Source: Cupriavidus sp. U2
Lineage (GTDB): Bacteria > Pseudomonadota > Gammaproteobacteria > Burkholderiales > Burkholderiaceae
Length of the DNA stretch: 64,000 nucleotides
NCBI RefSeq assembly: GCF_009663685.2
Contig: NZ_RCOG02000031.1
Coordinates: forward strand, 62,001-126,000
Direction: 5' to 3'
Shown here: positions 9,217 through 19,375 of the stretch, piece by piece
Position numbering within the stretch: the stretch's first letter is position 1
Layout: each line of letters opens with the position of its first letter
The notes under the pieces: model-generated
What the model was told of the DNA's origin: nothing
What the model saw: the letters and a program-made list of their open reading frames with translations, nothing else
Database searches by the model: none
Made by a program: the position numbers and the translations under genes

Positions 9217-9385
9217 CTCAGGCGGCCGCCGCCGTGCGGCGCCGGGGGCCCAGCGCAGGCGTTCGGCGAGACCGGCGCGCCACACGTTACGCCCGCTAAC
9301 GTTTTCCCTCACTGATAGGGGGTCCGGAGGCCCTGACGGTTCCGGTACAATCCCGTTTGTTCGAATTTCCCGAATTCCCTGAGAT

Positions 9386-10270
<885 letters not shown>

Positions 10271-10322
10271 GATTCGCCGGCTGAACGTTCGGCTATTCGC
10301 CGATTCTTGAAACCAGGATTAC

Positions 10323-11579
10323 GTGTCAATGAAACAGAAGCTTAACCGTCGCGGCGCGACGCACATCCGCCGTGTCGCCGTGGTTGCGCCCGTGCTGGCG
10401 CTGACGCTGATTGCCGGCTGCAGCAGCATCAATGAAGCCATGCAGCCCGACAAGATCGACTACAAGTCCCAGGGCAAGAAGACCGCGTCGCTGGACATTC
10501 CGCCGGACCTGACCAAGCTCGAAGGCGACCGCCGCTATACCGTGCCCGACGCCGCCGGTACGTCGACGCTGTCGAACTACCAGCAGGCCACCAAGACGCG
10601 CGAGGCCGAACCGGCGACCAACGTGCTGCCGTCCTCGCAGGGCATCCGCATGGAGCGTGATGGCAACCAGCGTTGGCTCGTCATCAGCAATGGCATGCGT
10701 GCCGACCAGCTGTGGGAGTCGCTGCGCGGCTTCTGGCAGGAAAACGGCTTCCTGCTGACGCAGGACTCGCCGCAGACCGGCATCATGGAGACGGACTGGG
10801 CTGAGAACCGCGCCAAGATTCCGCAGGACATCATCCGCAACACGATCGGCAAGGTGTTCGATGGCCTGTACTCGACCTCCGAGCGCGACAAGTTCCGTAC
10901 GCGTGTGGAGCGCGCCCAGAACGGCCAGCTCGAAGTGTTCATCAGCCACCGTGGCGCGCAGGAACAGCTGACCGGCGTCGACAAGTCGACCACGGTGTGG
11001 ACGCCGCGTCCGGCCGATCCGGAACTGGAAGCCGAATTCCTGTCGCGTCTGGCGCAGCGCCTGGGCGTGCAGAAGGAGCAGGCCAACCAGATGGCCAAGA
11101 ACCCGACGCCGGTGGGCAATGCTGCGGCCGCCGCAGCCCCCGCACCGTCGGGCGACGCCACGGGTATCGGTGCCGCCGCGGCAACCGGTGCGGCGACGGC
11201 CAGCGCCGCCGAAACCAAGTCGTTCCTGGCGCAGGTCAATGGCGCGCCGGCACTGCAACTGCCGGAGCCGTTCGATCGCGCATGGCGCTCGGTCGGCCTG
11301 TCGCTGGATCGCGTGAACTTCACGGTGGAAGATCGCGACCGCGCGCAAGGCCTGTACTACGTGCGCTACGTGGATCCGAAGCAGGCGGTGGACGATCGCG
11401 GCTTCTTCTCCAAGCTGTTCACCAAGCCGAACGACGGCAAGACCGCGAAGAAGTATCGCGTGTCGCTGAAGGGTAATGGCACGGGCACGACGGTCACGGT
11501 ACAGAACGACGCCGGTCAGCCGGAAAACACCGAGATCAGCAAGCGTATCCTGTCGCTGCTGGACGAACAGCTGCACTGA
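10323..11579 (+). CDS. bamC: Outer membrane assembly lipoprotein BamC (NlpB)
   Basis: A lipoprotein component of the BAM complex that inserts outer-membrane proteins. The signal peptide ends in the lipobox LIAGC near residue 37, followed by the extended N-terminal lasso (DYKSQGKKTASLDIPPDL) that contacts BamD. Two helix-grip domains follow, near 100-235 and 300-418, separated by an Ala/Pro-rich linker. Start is GTG at 10323 or ATG at 10329; both fit. At 416-418 residues it is longer than E. coli BamC (344), as is usual for Burkholderiales. Confidence 0.92.
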   Translation: MSMKQKLNRRGATHIRRVAVVAPVLALTLIAGCSSINEAMQPDKIDYKSQGKKTASLDIPPDLTKLEGDRRYTVPDAAGTSTLSNYQQATKTREAEPATNVLPSSQGIRMERDGNQRWLVISNGMRADQLWESLRGFWQENGFLLTQDSPQTGIMETDWAENRAKIPQDIIRNTIGKVFDGLYSTSERDKFRTRVERAQNGQLEVFISHRGAQEQLTGVDKSTTVWTPRPADPELEAEFLSRLAQRLGVQKEQANQMAKNPTPVGNAAAAAAPAPSGDATGIGAAAATGAATASAAETKSFLAQVNGAPALQLPEPFDRAWRSVGLSLDRVNFTVEDRDRAQGLYYVRYVDPKQAVDDRGFFSKLFTKPNDGKTAKKYRVSLKGNGTGTTVTVQNDAGQPENTEISKRILSLLDEQLH

Positions 11580-11646
11580 TGGTCGTCTGTCGTCCATCGA
11601 TCCCGACGGCGCCCGCCGTCGGGCATCTCCCCAGGCGAGCGCATCC

Positions 11647-12435
11647 ATGATGCGCTTTGCTTTTTTGGGAAGTGGCAGCGAAGGCAATTCGCTGCTGATC
11701 GAGGCCGGCGAGGGTGCGTCCGTGACGCGTGTGTTGCTCGACTGTGGCTTCGGCATCAAGGAAACGGCGCGTCGTCTTGAGCGGCTGGGTGTATCGCCCA
11801 CGCAACTCGATGCGGTGCTGGTCACCCACGAGCATGGGGACCATGTGGGCTCTGCCTACGCGTTTGCCGCGCGCCACAAACTGCCTGTCCATACGAGTCA
11901 CGGCACCTGGCTGGCCACTTCGCATATGCGTGGCGCGGACCAGGCCGACGTGCGGGTATGTTGCGCCGATCACGTGTTTTCGGTGGGTGCCCTTCAGATC
12001 CATCCCTATACCGTCCCGCACGATGCGCGCGAGCCGCTGCAGTTCGTGCTGACCGATGGCGATGCCCGGCTTGGTGTGCTGACCGATGCCGGCATGGAAA
12101 CGCCCTACGTCACGGCACGGCTGGCAGGCGTCCATGCGCTGGTCCTGGAATGCAACCATGACCGCGACATGCTGGCCAACTCGGTGTATCCGTGGTCGCT
12201 GAAGCGGCGAATCGGGGGCGACTTCGGCCACCTGGCCAACGATATCGCGGCCGGCATCCTGTCGCAGGTGACCCACGCAGGCTTGTCGCGCGTGGTGGCG
12301 GCGCACCTGAGCAAGCAGAACAATACCCGCGAACTGGCTGCGGGCGCGCTGGCCACGGTGCTGGGCGTACTGCCTGATGAAATTCTGATCGCGGATCAGG
12401 AAGAGGGGTTGGGCTGGCAGCCCGTGCGGGCATAA
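11647..12435 (+). CDS. MBL-fold metallohydrolase (YycJ/WalJ-like)
   Basis: A 262-residue metallo-beta-lactamase-fold protein. The metal motif THEHGDHVG is near residue 58, preceded by GSGSEGNSLLIE at the N-terminus, typical of the YycJ/WalJ group of phosphodiesterase-like enzymes; further ligands are in LTDAGM, LECNHD and AAHLSKQNN. Family members in firmicutes are implicated in DNA repair and cell-wall signalling; here the role is unknown. ATG 11647 and the next ATG 11650 are both possible. Confidence 0.87.
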   Translation: MMRFAFLGSGSEGNSLLIEAGEGASVTRVLLDCGFGIKETARRLERLGVSPTQLDAVLVTHEHGDHVGSAYAFAARHKLPVHTSHGTWLATSHMRGADQADVRVCCADHVFSVGALQIHPYTVPHDAREPLQFVLTDGDARLGVLTDAGMETPYVTARLAGVHALVLECNHDRDMLANSVYPWSLKRRIGGDFGHLANDIAAGILSQVTHAGLSRVVAAHLSKQNNTRELAAGALATVLGVLPDEILIADQEEGLGWQPVRA

Positions 12436-12484
12436 TCGGCGAGCGCCGATCCCGCTAATAGAGCGGCGTCAGATAATCGCCAAA

Positions 12485-12520
12485 ACAAAAAGCCGACCCG
12501 AAGGTCGGCTTTTTGTTTTT
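12485..12520. terminator. Bidirectional Rho-independent terminator
   Basis: AGCCGACC-CGAA-GGTCGGCT (12491-12510) is flanked by an A tract and a T tract, so it can stop transcription of the MBL gene from the left and of the convergent small lipoprotein gene from the right. Confidence 0.88.
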
Positions 12521-12533
12521 CGGAAAGATCCGA

Positions 12534-12773
12534 TTACTGCTTGGCAGCCGGAGCCGAAGCGTCAGCAGCCGGAGCCGAAGCGTCGGCAGCCGGGGCCGAA
12601 GCGTCAGCAGCCGGAGCAGCAGCTGCAGGAGCCGAAGCGTCAGCAGCCGGAGCAGCAGCGGCGGGAGCCGAAGCGGCGGTATCAGCAGCGGGGGCAGCGG
12701 CTTCTTCCTTCTTGCCGCAAGCGGCCAGAGCAACAGCAGCCAGCAGGGATGCGATCAGGAGAGACTTCTTCAT
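12534..12773 (-). CDS. Small alanine-rich repeat lipoprotein
   Basis: A 79-residue lipoprotein. MKKSLLIASLLAAVALAAC is a signal peptide with a lipobox LAAC; after the cysteine comes a short charged GKKEEA and then about 55 residues made only of Ala, Asp, Ser, Pro and Thr, in repeats of ADASAPA. The DNA is a near-perfect 21-bp tandem repeat, so the length probably varies between strains. The extended, flexible tail resembles small envelope lipoproteins of unknown function found in Burkholderiales. Confidence 0.82.
   Translation of the reverse strand: MKKSLLIASLLAAVALAACGKKEEAAAPAADTAASAPAAAAPAADASAPAAAAPAADASAPAADASAPAADASAPAAKQ
12546..12672. repeat. 21-bp tandem repeat in lipoprotein gene
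   Basis: Units of GCAGCCGGAGCCGAAGCGTC and close variants recur across this stretch, interrupted by short Ala-codon runs. They encode ADASAPA units on the minus strand and are candidates for slippage. Confidence 0.75.
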
Positions 12774-12972
12774 TGTTCGTCCTTTAACTTTTAATAAAAC
12801 GAAAACAGGCGATGAATAATTACCGGTAATTATCGCTCTTGTACTGCAAATATGAGGCCCTCCCGGGTGCCGACAGTGCAGTGGTCCACAGTACTAGCCA
12901 GCGGGCGATTATATCCGCGTTTTCCCGCCTTGTGTATAGGCGAAATATGCCGGTTCATTCTGTTACGCAAAA

Positions 12973-14181
12973 TTACACACGTGCCGGCGCGATCTGCAAC
13001 CAGCCTTCCATGGCCCAATCGTGAAATGTGTCCATGAGATCGGGAAGTGCCGCGCACGCAGCCATTTCCTCGGCCGTCAGCTGGCGCATGTCTGCCAGGC
13101 GCCGCAGCCATTTCGCCAGGGCTGGCGGCGGTTCGTACGCTTCGCCGTTCAGGAAGAAGTTCGTACGGTCGTAGAGCGCAATGGAGCCCGGAGCAAGGAC
13201 CACGCCATGCGCCTTGGCCAGCTTCGCGTATTGCTTCAGGCTGATCTCAGCGATCTCCTCGAACTGCACCGACTGCTTGGGCTCCGACAGGTACGACCCG
13301 AGGAATTCGGACACCATGCCCTTGTCCCATTTCAGCGCCTGCAGCCGGTCGGCGACAGCGCGGGCCAGGCCGGGGGGCAACTGGGCCGGGGTGGCCGTGG
13401 CGGCCTCGCCAGCGTCGGCGTAGCGGCCGTCCAGCGCTTCGTTGCCCTCGACCGTTTCAGACAGCCATGCCAGGAAGTGGCCAGCCAGCTCGCGGTAGGC
13501 GGGGGCGCGGAACCCGATCGACGCCGTCATGCATTCCCCTTCGGCAATGCCGTCGTGGGCGTACTGCGGCGGCAGGTAGAGCATGTCGCCGGGTTCCAGC
13601 ACCCATTCCTCTTCGGCGCTGAAGTCCGAGAGGATTTTCAGCGGCATGTCAGGAATCAGATCGAGCTTCGTCTGTGACGAAATGCGCCAGCGGCGTCGGC
13701 CCGATACTTGCAGCAGGAAGACGTCGTAAGAATCGAAGTGGGGCCCCACGCCGCCGCCATCGGTGGCGTAGCTGATCATGACGTCGTCGAGCCGGGCGTC
13801 GGGCACGAAGCGGAACTGGCTCATCAGTTCGGCGGCCGCCCGGGCGTGGAGGTTCACGCCCTGCACCAGCAGCGTCCACTTGCCGGTCTTGCGTGACGGC
13901 AGGTTGTCTTCGGCGAACGGGCCGTGTTCGAGCTTCCAGCGGTTGCGAAAGTACGACACCAGGCGCGATTCCACATCGTCCCGATCGGCCAGTTCAAAAA
14001 GCGATTCGCGCGACACAGGGGGCACAATTCCGGGCACGGCCTGTCGAATCAGCAACGGTTTGCGGTGCCAGATGTCACGCATGAATGCCGCGGGCGTCAT
14101 GCCCCCGAGCAGCGTGAGCGGTGCGTCGGGATCAATGGGGCCCGCAGGCAGGGCCTGCGCGTATAATGCGGAATCGCTCAT
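12973..14181 (-). CDS. roxA: JmjC/cupin ribosomal protein hydroxylase (YcfD/RoxA family)
   Basis: A 402-residue Fe(II)/2-oxoglutarate oxygenase. The iron triad is His148 and Asp150 in GPHFDSYD and His209 in QYAHDG; GRRRWRI after the first pair fits the YcfD fold. In E. coli the enzyme hydroxylates an arginine of ribosomal protein L16. The C-terminal winged-helix/dimerisation region is present. The gene is divergent from slyD with only 11 bp between start codons, so the two must share or overlap their promoters. Confidence 0.9.
   Translation of the reverse strand: MSDSALYAQALPAGPIDPDAPLTLLGGMTPAAFMRDIWHRKPLLIRQAVPGIVPPVSRESLFELADRDDVESRLVSYFRNRWKLEHGPFAEDNLPSRKTGKWTLLVQGVNLHARAAAELMSQFRFVPDARLDDVMISYATDGGGVGPHFDSYDVFLLQVSGRRRWRISSQTKLDLIPDMPLKILSDFSAEEEWVLEPGDMLYLPPQYAHDGIAEGECMTASIGFRAPAYRELAGHFLAWLSETVEGNEALDGRYADAGEAATATPAQLPPGLARAVADRLQALKWDKGMVSEFLGSYLSEPKQSVQFEEIAEISLKQYAKLAKAHGVVLAPGSIALYDRTNFFLNGEAYEPPPALAKWLRRLADMRQLTAEEMAACAALPDLMDTFHDWAMEGWLQIAPARV
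14162..14167 (+). promoter_or_regulatory. -10 element for slyD inside roxA start
   Basis: A perfect TATAAT lies 26 bp upstream of the slyD TTG and inside the first codons of the divergent roxA. No good -35 is seen 17 bp upstream; a short inverted repeat (GCAGG...CCTGC) sits there instead. The position of this -10 argues that ATG 14166 cannot be the slyD start, since transcription would begin after it. Confidence 0.55.
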
Positions 14182-14192
14182 GGAGTCAAGAA

Positions 14193-14732
14193 TTGAAAAT
14201 CGCTAAGAACACGGTGGTGTCCGTTGTGTACAAGCTGTCGGACGCGCAGGGCAATCTCATCGAGGAATCCGATGAGCCCATGGTCTATTTGCACGGCGGG
14301 TATGATGGCACGTTCCCCAAGATCGAGGAAGCTCTCGACGGCCACGATGCCGGTTTCGAGACCCAGCTCCAGCTGGAACCCGATGACGCGTTCGGCGACT
14401 ACGATGCCGAACTGGTGAAGGTCGAACCGCGCGACCGCTTTCCCGAGCCGCTGGAAGTCGGCATGCAGTTCGAGGGCGTGCCCGAGGACGGTGACGACGA
14501 GGATTCGATCATCTACACGGTGACCGATGTTGCCGAAGACAAGGTTGTGCTGGACGGCAACCACCCGCTGGCCGGCATGGCGCTGCGCTTCTGGCTGAAA
14601 GTGTCCGAGGTGCGTGAAGCCACCACCGAGGAAGTGGAACACGGCCATGCGCATGGCGCCTCGGGCATCGAAGTCGTCGACGAAGACGAGGACGATGGCG
14701 GCGAGGCAGACAGCCCGCGCACGCTGCACTGA
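14193..14732 (+). CDS. slyD: FKBP-type peptidyl-prolyl isomerase SlyD
   Basis: A 179-residue SlyD-like prolyl isomerase and metallochaperone. The FKBP part (KIAKNTVVSVVYKLSDAQG, EEALDGHDAG) is followed by the IF chaperone insert and a short His/Asp-rich tail (EHGHAHGASG, then acidic DEDEDD) that could bind nickel. The start is TTG at 14193: conserved sequence begins exactly there, GGAG is about 8 bp upstream, and an upstream ATG at 14166 overlaps the -10 element. The tail is much shorter than that of E. coli SlyD. Confidence 0.9.
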   Translation: MKIAKNTVVSVVYKLSDAQGNLIEESDEPMVYLHGGYDGTFPKIEEALDGHDAGFETQLQLEPDDAFGDYDAELVKVEPRDRFPEPLEVGMQFEGVPEDGDDEDSIIYTVTDVAEDKVVLDGNHPLAGMALRFWLKVSEVREATTEEVEHGHAHGASGIEVVDEDEDDGGEADSPRTLH

Positions 14733-14787
14733 CTCGATACGGATCCCTGCCAGTCGAGCGATACGCGACAGGTCATCGCGAATTGGG

Positions 14788-14815
14788 AAAAGCCGGCATC
14801 TGCCGGCTTTTTTCA
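14788..14815 (+). terminator. Rho-independent terminator of slyD
   Basis: AGCCGGCA-TC-TGCCGGCT followed by TTTTTT lies 55 bp after the slyD stop. It may also work in reverse, although the A run on that side is short. Confidence 0.85.
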
Positions 14816-14879
14816 TTTGGATTCCCGGACGCTGGCCGATGTATGACGCAGGTCAATTCCGCAGGTCGTCTGGTTGGCG

Positions 14880-15932
14880 CTAGTTGGGCTTCGGCCCATC
14901 CTGCAGCTCCACCTGGAACACGGATCGCGTGCCGGGTGTGACGGTCAATTCGACCCAGCGCGAAGGATTGCCGATGGGCAACGCCACGCGCGTGAAGTTT
15001 CCGACGACCTTGCCGGCTGTGTCGCGCAACGGCTTGTCGACGCTGAAGCCACTGTCGCTGGCATGTACGAGCAGTACCTGGCCCGGAAACTTCACGGTCA
15101 AATCGCGTAGTTGTTTCTTGAATTCAAGGTAGCCATCGCGCGTGCCACGTCGCAGGAATCCGTCGAACAGCGATGGCTTGCCGCGCTTCTCCCAGCCGTT
15201 GCCGAACATCGGGTCGGCGTGGACCACCACCAGAACGCCTGGCAGATCGCGCTGGGTAGCCACCGAGAATGCCCGGTGCAGCCATTGCCGGTTGGCCTCT
15301 CGGCGGTCTTCGAACTCGCCGTTGCGGCCACCTTCGCTGCGATAGTGATTGTTGTCCCCGGGCAGGTTCAGTCCGACCACCATCACGTTGCCTTCCACCA
15401 GTCGCACGTTTTCGCGAAAGCTGCGAAACATGGCCTGGTCCGACTGCCGCACCACGGGGATCGTGCGTCGACCGAGCGTGGTATCCATCGGAAAAAACAG
15501 CTCGCGTAGCCGGTTCAGGCGCTCGACGGCATCGAATTTGCCGTTGACCGGCTTCTGGCATTCTGCCCAGTCAGTTTCCCCGGGGACATACAGCAATGGC
15601 GCGGGAGAGTCGTCAAGCGCGCGGTGTCGCGCGCCCAGCACCGCGTCTCCGCAGGATTCCGTGTCCCCCTTGATGCCGCCGGCATGCACGATCAGCGCGA
15701 CCTGTCGCGCGTTCATCTGGGCGAACAGTGCCGCCAGATCCGCTTCCGCCGCTGGCCATTGCGGCACGTCGGCGATCAACGCCATGCGCGTGGGCTGCAC
15801 GGCAGGTGCCGGTGGCGGCGAAACCTTGCCGGGGCGCGCCGCCAGGGCAGCGCCCGGTGTCGTCAGGCAGACGTAGCCCACCAGGACGGCCGCTGCCAGG
15901 GCCAGGCGTCCGGAGCCGTGCGCTGCGCTCAT
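14880..15932 (-). CDS. Periplasmic metallophosphoesterase-like protein
   Basis: A 350-residue exported protein: an N-terminal signal peptide (LALAAAVLVGYVCLTTPGAALA) is followed by a calcineurin-like phosphoesterase fold. Candidate metal motifs are degenerate: ADVP near the start, VHAGGIKGD, VPGETDW (in place of GNHD) and VVVHADP near 250. The substrate is unknown and activity is uncertain because of the divergent motifs. Its ATG overlaps the mutS stop (ATGA), so it is translationally coupled to mutS although no functional link is evident. Confidence 0.72.
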   Translation of the reverse strand: MSAAHGSGRLALAAAVLVGYVCLTTPGAALAARPGKVSPPPAPAVQPTRMALIADVPQWPAAEADLAALFAQMNARQVALIVHAGGIKGDTESCGDAVLGARHRALDDSPAPLLYVPGETDWAECQKPVNGKFDAVERLNRLRELFFPMDTTLGRRTIPVVRQSDQAMFRSFRENVRLVEGNVMVVGLNLPGDNNHYRSEGGRNGEFEDRREANRQWLHRAFSVATQRDLPGVLVVVHADPMFGNGWEKRGKPSLFDGFLRRGTRDGYLEFKKQLRDLTVKFPGQVLLVHASDSGFSVDKPLRDTAGKVVGNFTRVALPIGNPSRWVELTVTPGTRSVFQVELQDGPKPN

Positions 15933-18730
15933 GCCTGCGCGGCAGATTCCGCAATGGCCTTGAGCCGGTACAGCGCCTCCAGCGCGTCGCGCGGCGACAG
16001 GTTGTCCGGATCGATGGCGGTCAGCGCCGCCAGCGCTTCCCTCGCGGCCGCCTGTTCGACTGCCTGCTCGACCGATGCGGAGGCTGGACCCGACACGGTG
16101 TCGTCGTCGTCGGGAGGCGTGGCCGGTGCCGCGAACAGGTCCATCTGCGGCGTCGGCGTGGCATCGGCCGATTGCTGCTCCAGCCATGCCAGGTGCTTGC
16201 GCGCGGCGCGAATCACGGGTTGCGGCACGCCCGCCAGTTGCGCGACCTGCAAGCCGTAGCTCTGGCTGGCCGGGCCGTCCTGCACGGCATGCAGGAAGAC
16301 GATGCCGTCGCCGTGCTCCACGGCGGACAGATGGACGTTCGCCGCCTGCGGAAACTCCTGCGGCAGTTGCGTCAGCTCGAAATAGTGCGTGGCGAACAGC
16401 GTGTGGCTGCGGTTGTGCGACAGCAGGTGGCGCGCAATCGCCCACGCCAATGCCAGGCCGTCGAAGGTCGACGTGCCCCGGCCGATTTCGTCCATCAGCA
16501 CCAGGCTGGACGGCGTGGCGTGATGAAGGATGCCCGCCGCCTCGGTCATTTCCACCATGAAGGTGGAACGTCCGCCGGCGAGGTCGTCGGCCGCCCCGAT
16601 CCGCGTGAAGATGCGGTCGATCGGGCCGATCCTGGCTTGCCGCGCCGGCACCCACGCGCCCACGCACGCCAGCAGCACGATCAGGGCCGTCTGGCGCATG
16701 AATGTCGACTTGCCGCCCATGTTCGGGCCGGTGATCAGCAGCAGCTTGCGCGCCTCGTTGAGCTGGCAGTCATTGGCGATGAACGCGATCGACTCCGCAG
16801 CCAGTTGCCCCTCCACCACCGGGTGCCGGCCCTGTGCGATATCGACCACGTTTTCGCTGACCCGCTCCGGCTGGGTCCAGTCCAGCGTGCGGGCGCGTTC
16901 GGCCAGCGTGGTCAGCACGTCGAGCCGCGCCAGGGCACCCGCCACGCGTTGGAGGCTGCCGATGTGCGGCAACAGCGCCTGCAGCAGTGCTTCGTAAAGC
17001 TGCTTTTCGCGTGCCAGGGCGCGGTCCTGCGCGGACAGGGCCTTGTCTTCGAAGGCCTTGAGTTCCGGCGTGATGTAGCGTTCGGCGTTCTTCAGCGTCT
17101 GGCGGCGGCGATAGTCGTCCGGCACCTTGTCGGCCTGGCCGTTCGTCACTTCGATATAGAAGCCATGCACCCGGTTGTACTCGACGCGCAGGTTCGAGAT
17201 GCCGGTGCGTGTGCGCTCACGCGTTTCCAGTTCGATCAGGAACTGGCCGCAGTTTTCGGAGATGTCGCGCAGTTCATCGAGCTCGGCATCGTAGCCGCGC
17301 GCGATCACGCCGCCATCGCGGATCACTGTCGATGGCTCCTCGGCCACCGCGCGCGTCAGCAGCGACAGGCAGTCAGCCGGCACTTCGAGTTCGTCGATCG
17401 TTTGCGCCAGCAACGGCGATTCGTGCGCGGCGCTGACGCTGGCCTGGACGGCGGGCAGCGCGCCGAGCGTGTCGCGCAGCGACGACAGGTCTCGCGGCCG
17501 CGCCGACAGCAGCGCCAGCCGGGCCGTGACCCGTTCGACATCGCACAGGCGGCGCAGCGTGGCGCGCACGGTTTCCGGGTCTTGCGCGATCAATACGCCA
17601 ATGGCCTGCTGACGGGCACGCGGCAGCGCCGGGTCGCGCAGCGGGTGATGCAGCCAGTGGCGCAGCGCGCGGCTGCCCATCGTCGTCGAGCAGGTGTCGA
17701 GCAGCGAGAACAGCGTCGGCGATTCACCGCCACGCAGCGTTTCGGTCAGTTCGAGATTGCGCCGAGTCGCGGTATCCAGGCCGACGAACTCGGATTCCCG
17801 CTCGACGGTGACGCCCTGCACGTGGCGCAGCGATTGCCCCTGCGTGGTGGCGGCATAGTTGAGCAGCGCGCCCGCCGCGCCCAGGGCAGCGCCCAGTCCG
17901 GTGCAGCCGAATGGCTCCAGGCTGGCCACGCCAATCTGCTCGCGCAGCCGGCGCGTGCCGGCGTCCTGGTCGAAGTGCCATTCGGGCAGGCGGGTGCGGG
18001 CACACTCGAGCACGGGCAGATCCATGCCGTCGGCATACAGCAGTTCAGCCGGGCGGATGCGTTCGAGCTCGCGCGGCAACTGGGCGGCATCGCATTCCAT
18101 CAGGCGCAGTTCGCCGCTGGCAAGGTTCAGCCACGCCAGGCCTGTCTTGCTGACGCCGCGGCGCGTGGTCTGCTGGTGTACGGCCATCAGATAGCTGTCG
18201 GTCTTGTCGGGCAGCAGCGCCGCGTCGGTCAGCGTGCCCGGCGTGACGATACGTACCACCTTGCGCTCGACCGGCCCCTTGCTCGTAGCCGGATCGCCAA
18301 TCTGCTCGCAGATCGCCACCGATTCGCCAAGTTTGACCAGGCGCGCCAGATATTGATCGACCGAGTGGAACGGGATGCCCGCCATGCGGATCGGCACGCC
18401 GCCGGACTGCCCGCGCGACGTCAGCGTGATGTCGAGCAGGCGGGCAGCCTTCTCGGCGTCGTCGTGGAACAGTTCATAGAAATCGCCCATCCGGTAGAAG
18501 AGCAGCGTGTCCGGATGGTCCGCCTTGATGCGCAGGTACTGGAGCATCATTGGCGTGTGCTTTTCAGCCTTGTCCGACTTGCCGGATTTGCCGCCGCGCG
18601 GCGTGGCGCCTTCGGCGGCGGCCAGTGCTTCGGCCGACAGGACGGCGTCGCCGGCGGCGCGGATGTCGTCATCGCGCGGCGTGTCGTCGGGCGAAGTCGT
18701 GGACAGGTTGGAAAGGGCTTCAGCGGACAT
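15929..18730 (-). CDS. mutS: DNA mismatch repair protein MutS
   Basis: Recognises mismatches and starts repair with MutL. The 933-residue protein has the mismatch-binding Phe-x-Glu region (RMGDFYELF), the connector and lever domains, Walker A GPNMGGKST, and Walker B LVLMDEIGRGTS. About 58 residues of low-complexity charged sequence precede the MutS core (HTPMMLQYLRIK), an extension also common in Burkholderiales. The ribosome site AGAGGAAT precedes ATG 18730. Confidence 0.97.
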   Translation of the reverse strand: MSAEALSNLSTTSPDDTPRDDDIRAAGDAVLSAEALAAAEGATPRGGKSGKSDKAEKHTPMMLQYLRIKADHPDTLLFYRMGDFYELFHDDAEKAARLLDITLTSRGQSGGVPIRMAGIPFHSVDQYLARLVKLGESVAICEQIGDPATSKGPVERKVVRIVTPGTLTDAALLPDKTDSYLMAVHQQTTRRGVSKTGLAWLNLASGELRLMECDAAQLPRELERIRPAELLYADGMDLPVLECARTRLPEWHFDQDAGTRRLREQIGVASLEPFGCTGLGAALGAAGALLNYAATTQGQSLRHVQGVTVERESEFVGLDTATRRNLELTETLRGGESPTLFSLLDTCSTTMGSRALRHWLHHPLRDPALPRARQQAIGVLIAQDPETVRATLRRLCDVERVTARLALLSARPRDLSSLRDTLGALPAVQASVSAAHESPLLAQTIDELEVPADCLSLLTRAVAEEPSTVIRDGGVIARGYDAELDELRDISENCGQFLIELETRERTRTGISNLRVEYNRVHGFYIEVTNGQADKVPDDYRRRQTLKNAERYITPELKAFEDKALSAQDRALAREKQLYEALLQALLPHIGSLQRVAGALARLDVLTTLAERARTLDWTQPERVSENVVDIAQGRHPVVEGQLAAESIAFIANDCQLNEARKLLLITGPNMGGKSTFMRQTALIVLLACVGAWVPARQARIGPIDRIFTRIGAADDLAGGRSTFMVEMTEAAGILHHATPSSLVLMDEIGRGTSTFDGLALAWAIARHLLSHNRSHTLFATHYFELTQLPQEFPQAANVHLSAVEHGDGIVFLHAVQDGPASQSYGLQVAQLAGVPQPVIRAARKHLAWLEQQSADATPTPQMDLFAAPATPPDDDDTVSGPASASVEQAVEQAAAREALAALTAIDPDNLSPRDALEALYRLKAIAESAAQA

Positions 18731-18941
18731 GCATTCCTCTCGGGCGGCGCCACGGTGGGGCCGCCGGTATATCGGTTGCCGCGGGTGGGCAGGCAGGCTG
18801 TCGGGCGGACGCGCGGGGCGTTCCCGGCATCACCAGCCTGTTCGGGCTCGCGGCGCAAAGCGGCATTTTACCGCCAGCCCCTCTCGGAACCTCGTTCCCG
18901 ATTCTCATTTTTGCTTGGGAATTCGGGGCCTATGCGCAGGC

Positions 18942-19346
18942 TCATGCGTCACCGGCCATGGCTTCCAGCGCGGCGCGCGCCAGAAATCCGCTGCGTGTTT
19001 CGTGGCGGGCACCGACGAAGGTGTCGATCTTGTGCAGCACGAAGCGGGGCAGGCTGATGTTGATGCGCTCTGGCCGGTTGTCGAGCATGGCCAGGTCGAC
19101 GTCGGCCAGGGCCCAGATGGCGCCGGCGAATTCGGGCCGCTCCGCCAGTTCGGCGATCGGCGTGGCCGTCAGTGTGACCGCCTCGCCCAGAGACAGCAGC
19201 ACCTCGAAGTGGCTGATGATGGCCTCGCGCGCATTGCGGATGGCGTCCTCGACCGTGTCACCGGACGAATAGCAGCCCGCCACGTCGGGCACCGTCACCC
19301 CGTAGATGCTTTCGGGGTCCTTGTGAATGGCAATCGGAAATTCCAT
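18942..19346 (-). CDS. hicB: HicB-family antitoxin
   Basis: Neutralises HicA and represses the operon. The 134-residue protein has the partially degraded RNase-H fold (MEFPIAIHKDPESIYGVTVPDVAGCYSSGDTVEDA), followed by a C-terminal DNA-binding segment RINISLPRFVLHKID typical of ribbon-helix-helix HicB. ATG 19346 is chosen because GGAGAG lies 7 bp before it. An ATG at 19379 overlapping the hicA stop (ATGA) is possible but has no ribosome site. Confidence 0.88.
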   Translation of the reverse strand: MEFPIAIHKDPESIYGVTVPDVAGCYSSGDTVEDAIRNAREAIISHFEVLLSLGEAVTLTATPIAELAERPEFAGAIWALADVDLAMLDNRPERINISLPRFVLHKIDTFVGARHETRSGFLARAALEAMAGDA

Positions 19347-19375
19347 GTCGTTGCTCTCCATGCTTTGTGCGCCAG

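Noticed and set aside
10326..11825. A long minus-strand frame opposite bamC
   Set aside because: Antisense shadow of bamC; His/Arg-rich composition and no similarity.
12513..12819. Plus-strand Ser/Arg or Ala/Gly-rich frames over the lipoprotein gene
   Set aside because: They arise from the tandem repeat read in other frames; the minus frame has signal peptide and lipobox.
15728..19057. A 1,109-codon plus-strand open frame
   Set aside because: It is the antisense shadow of mutS and neighbouring minus-strand genes, produced by GC-rich third positions; no family similarity.
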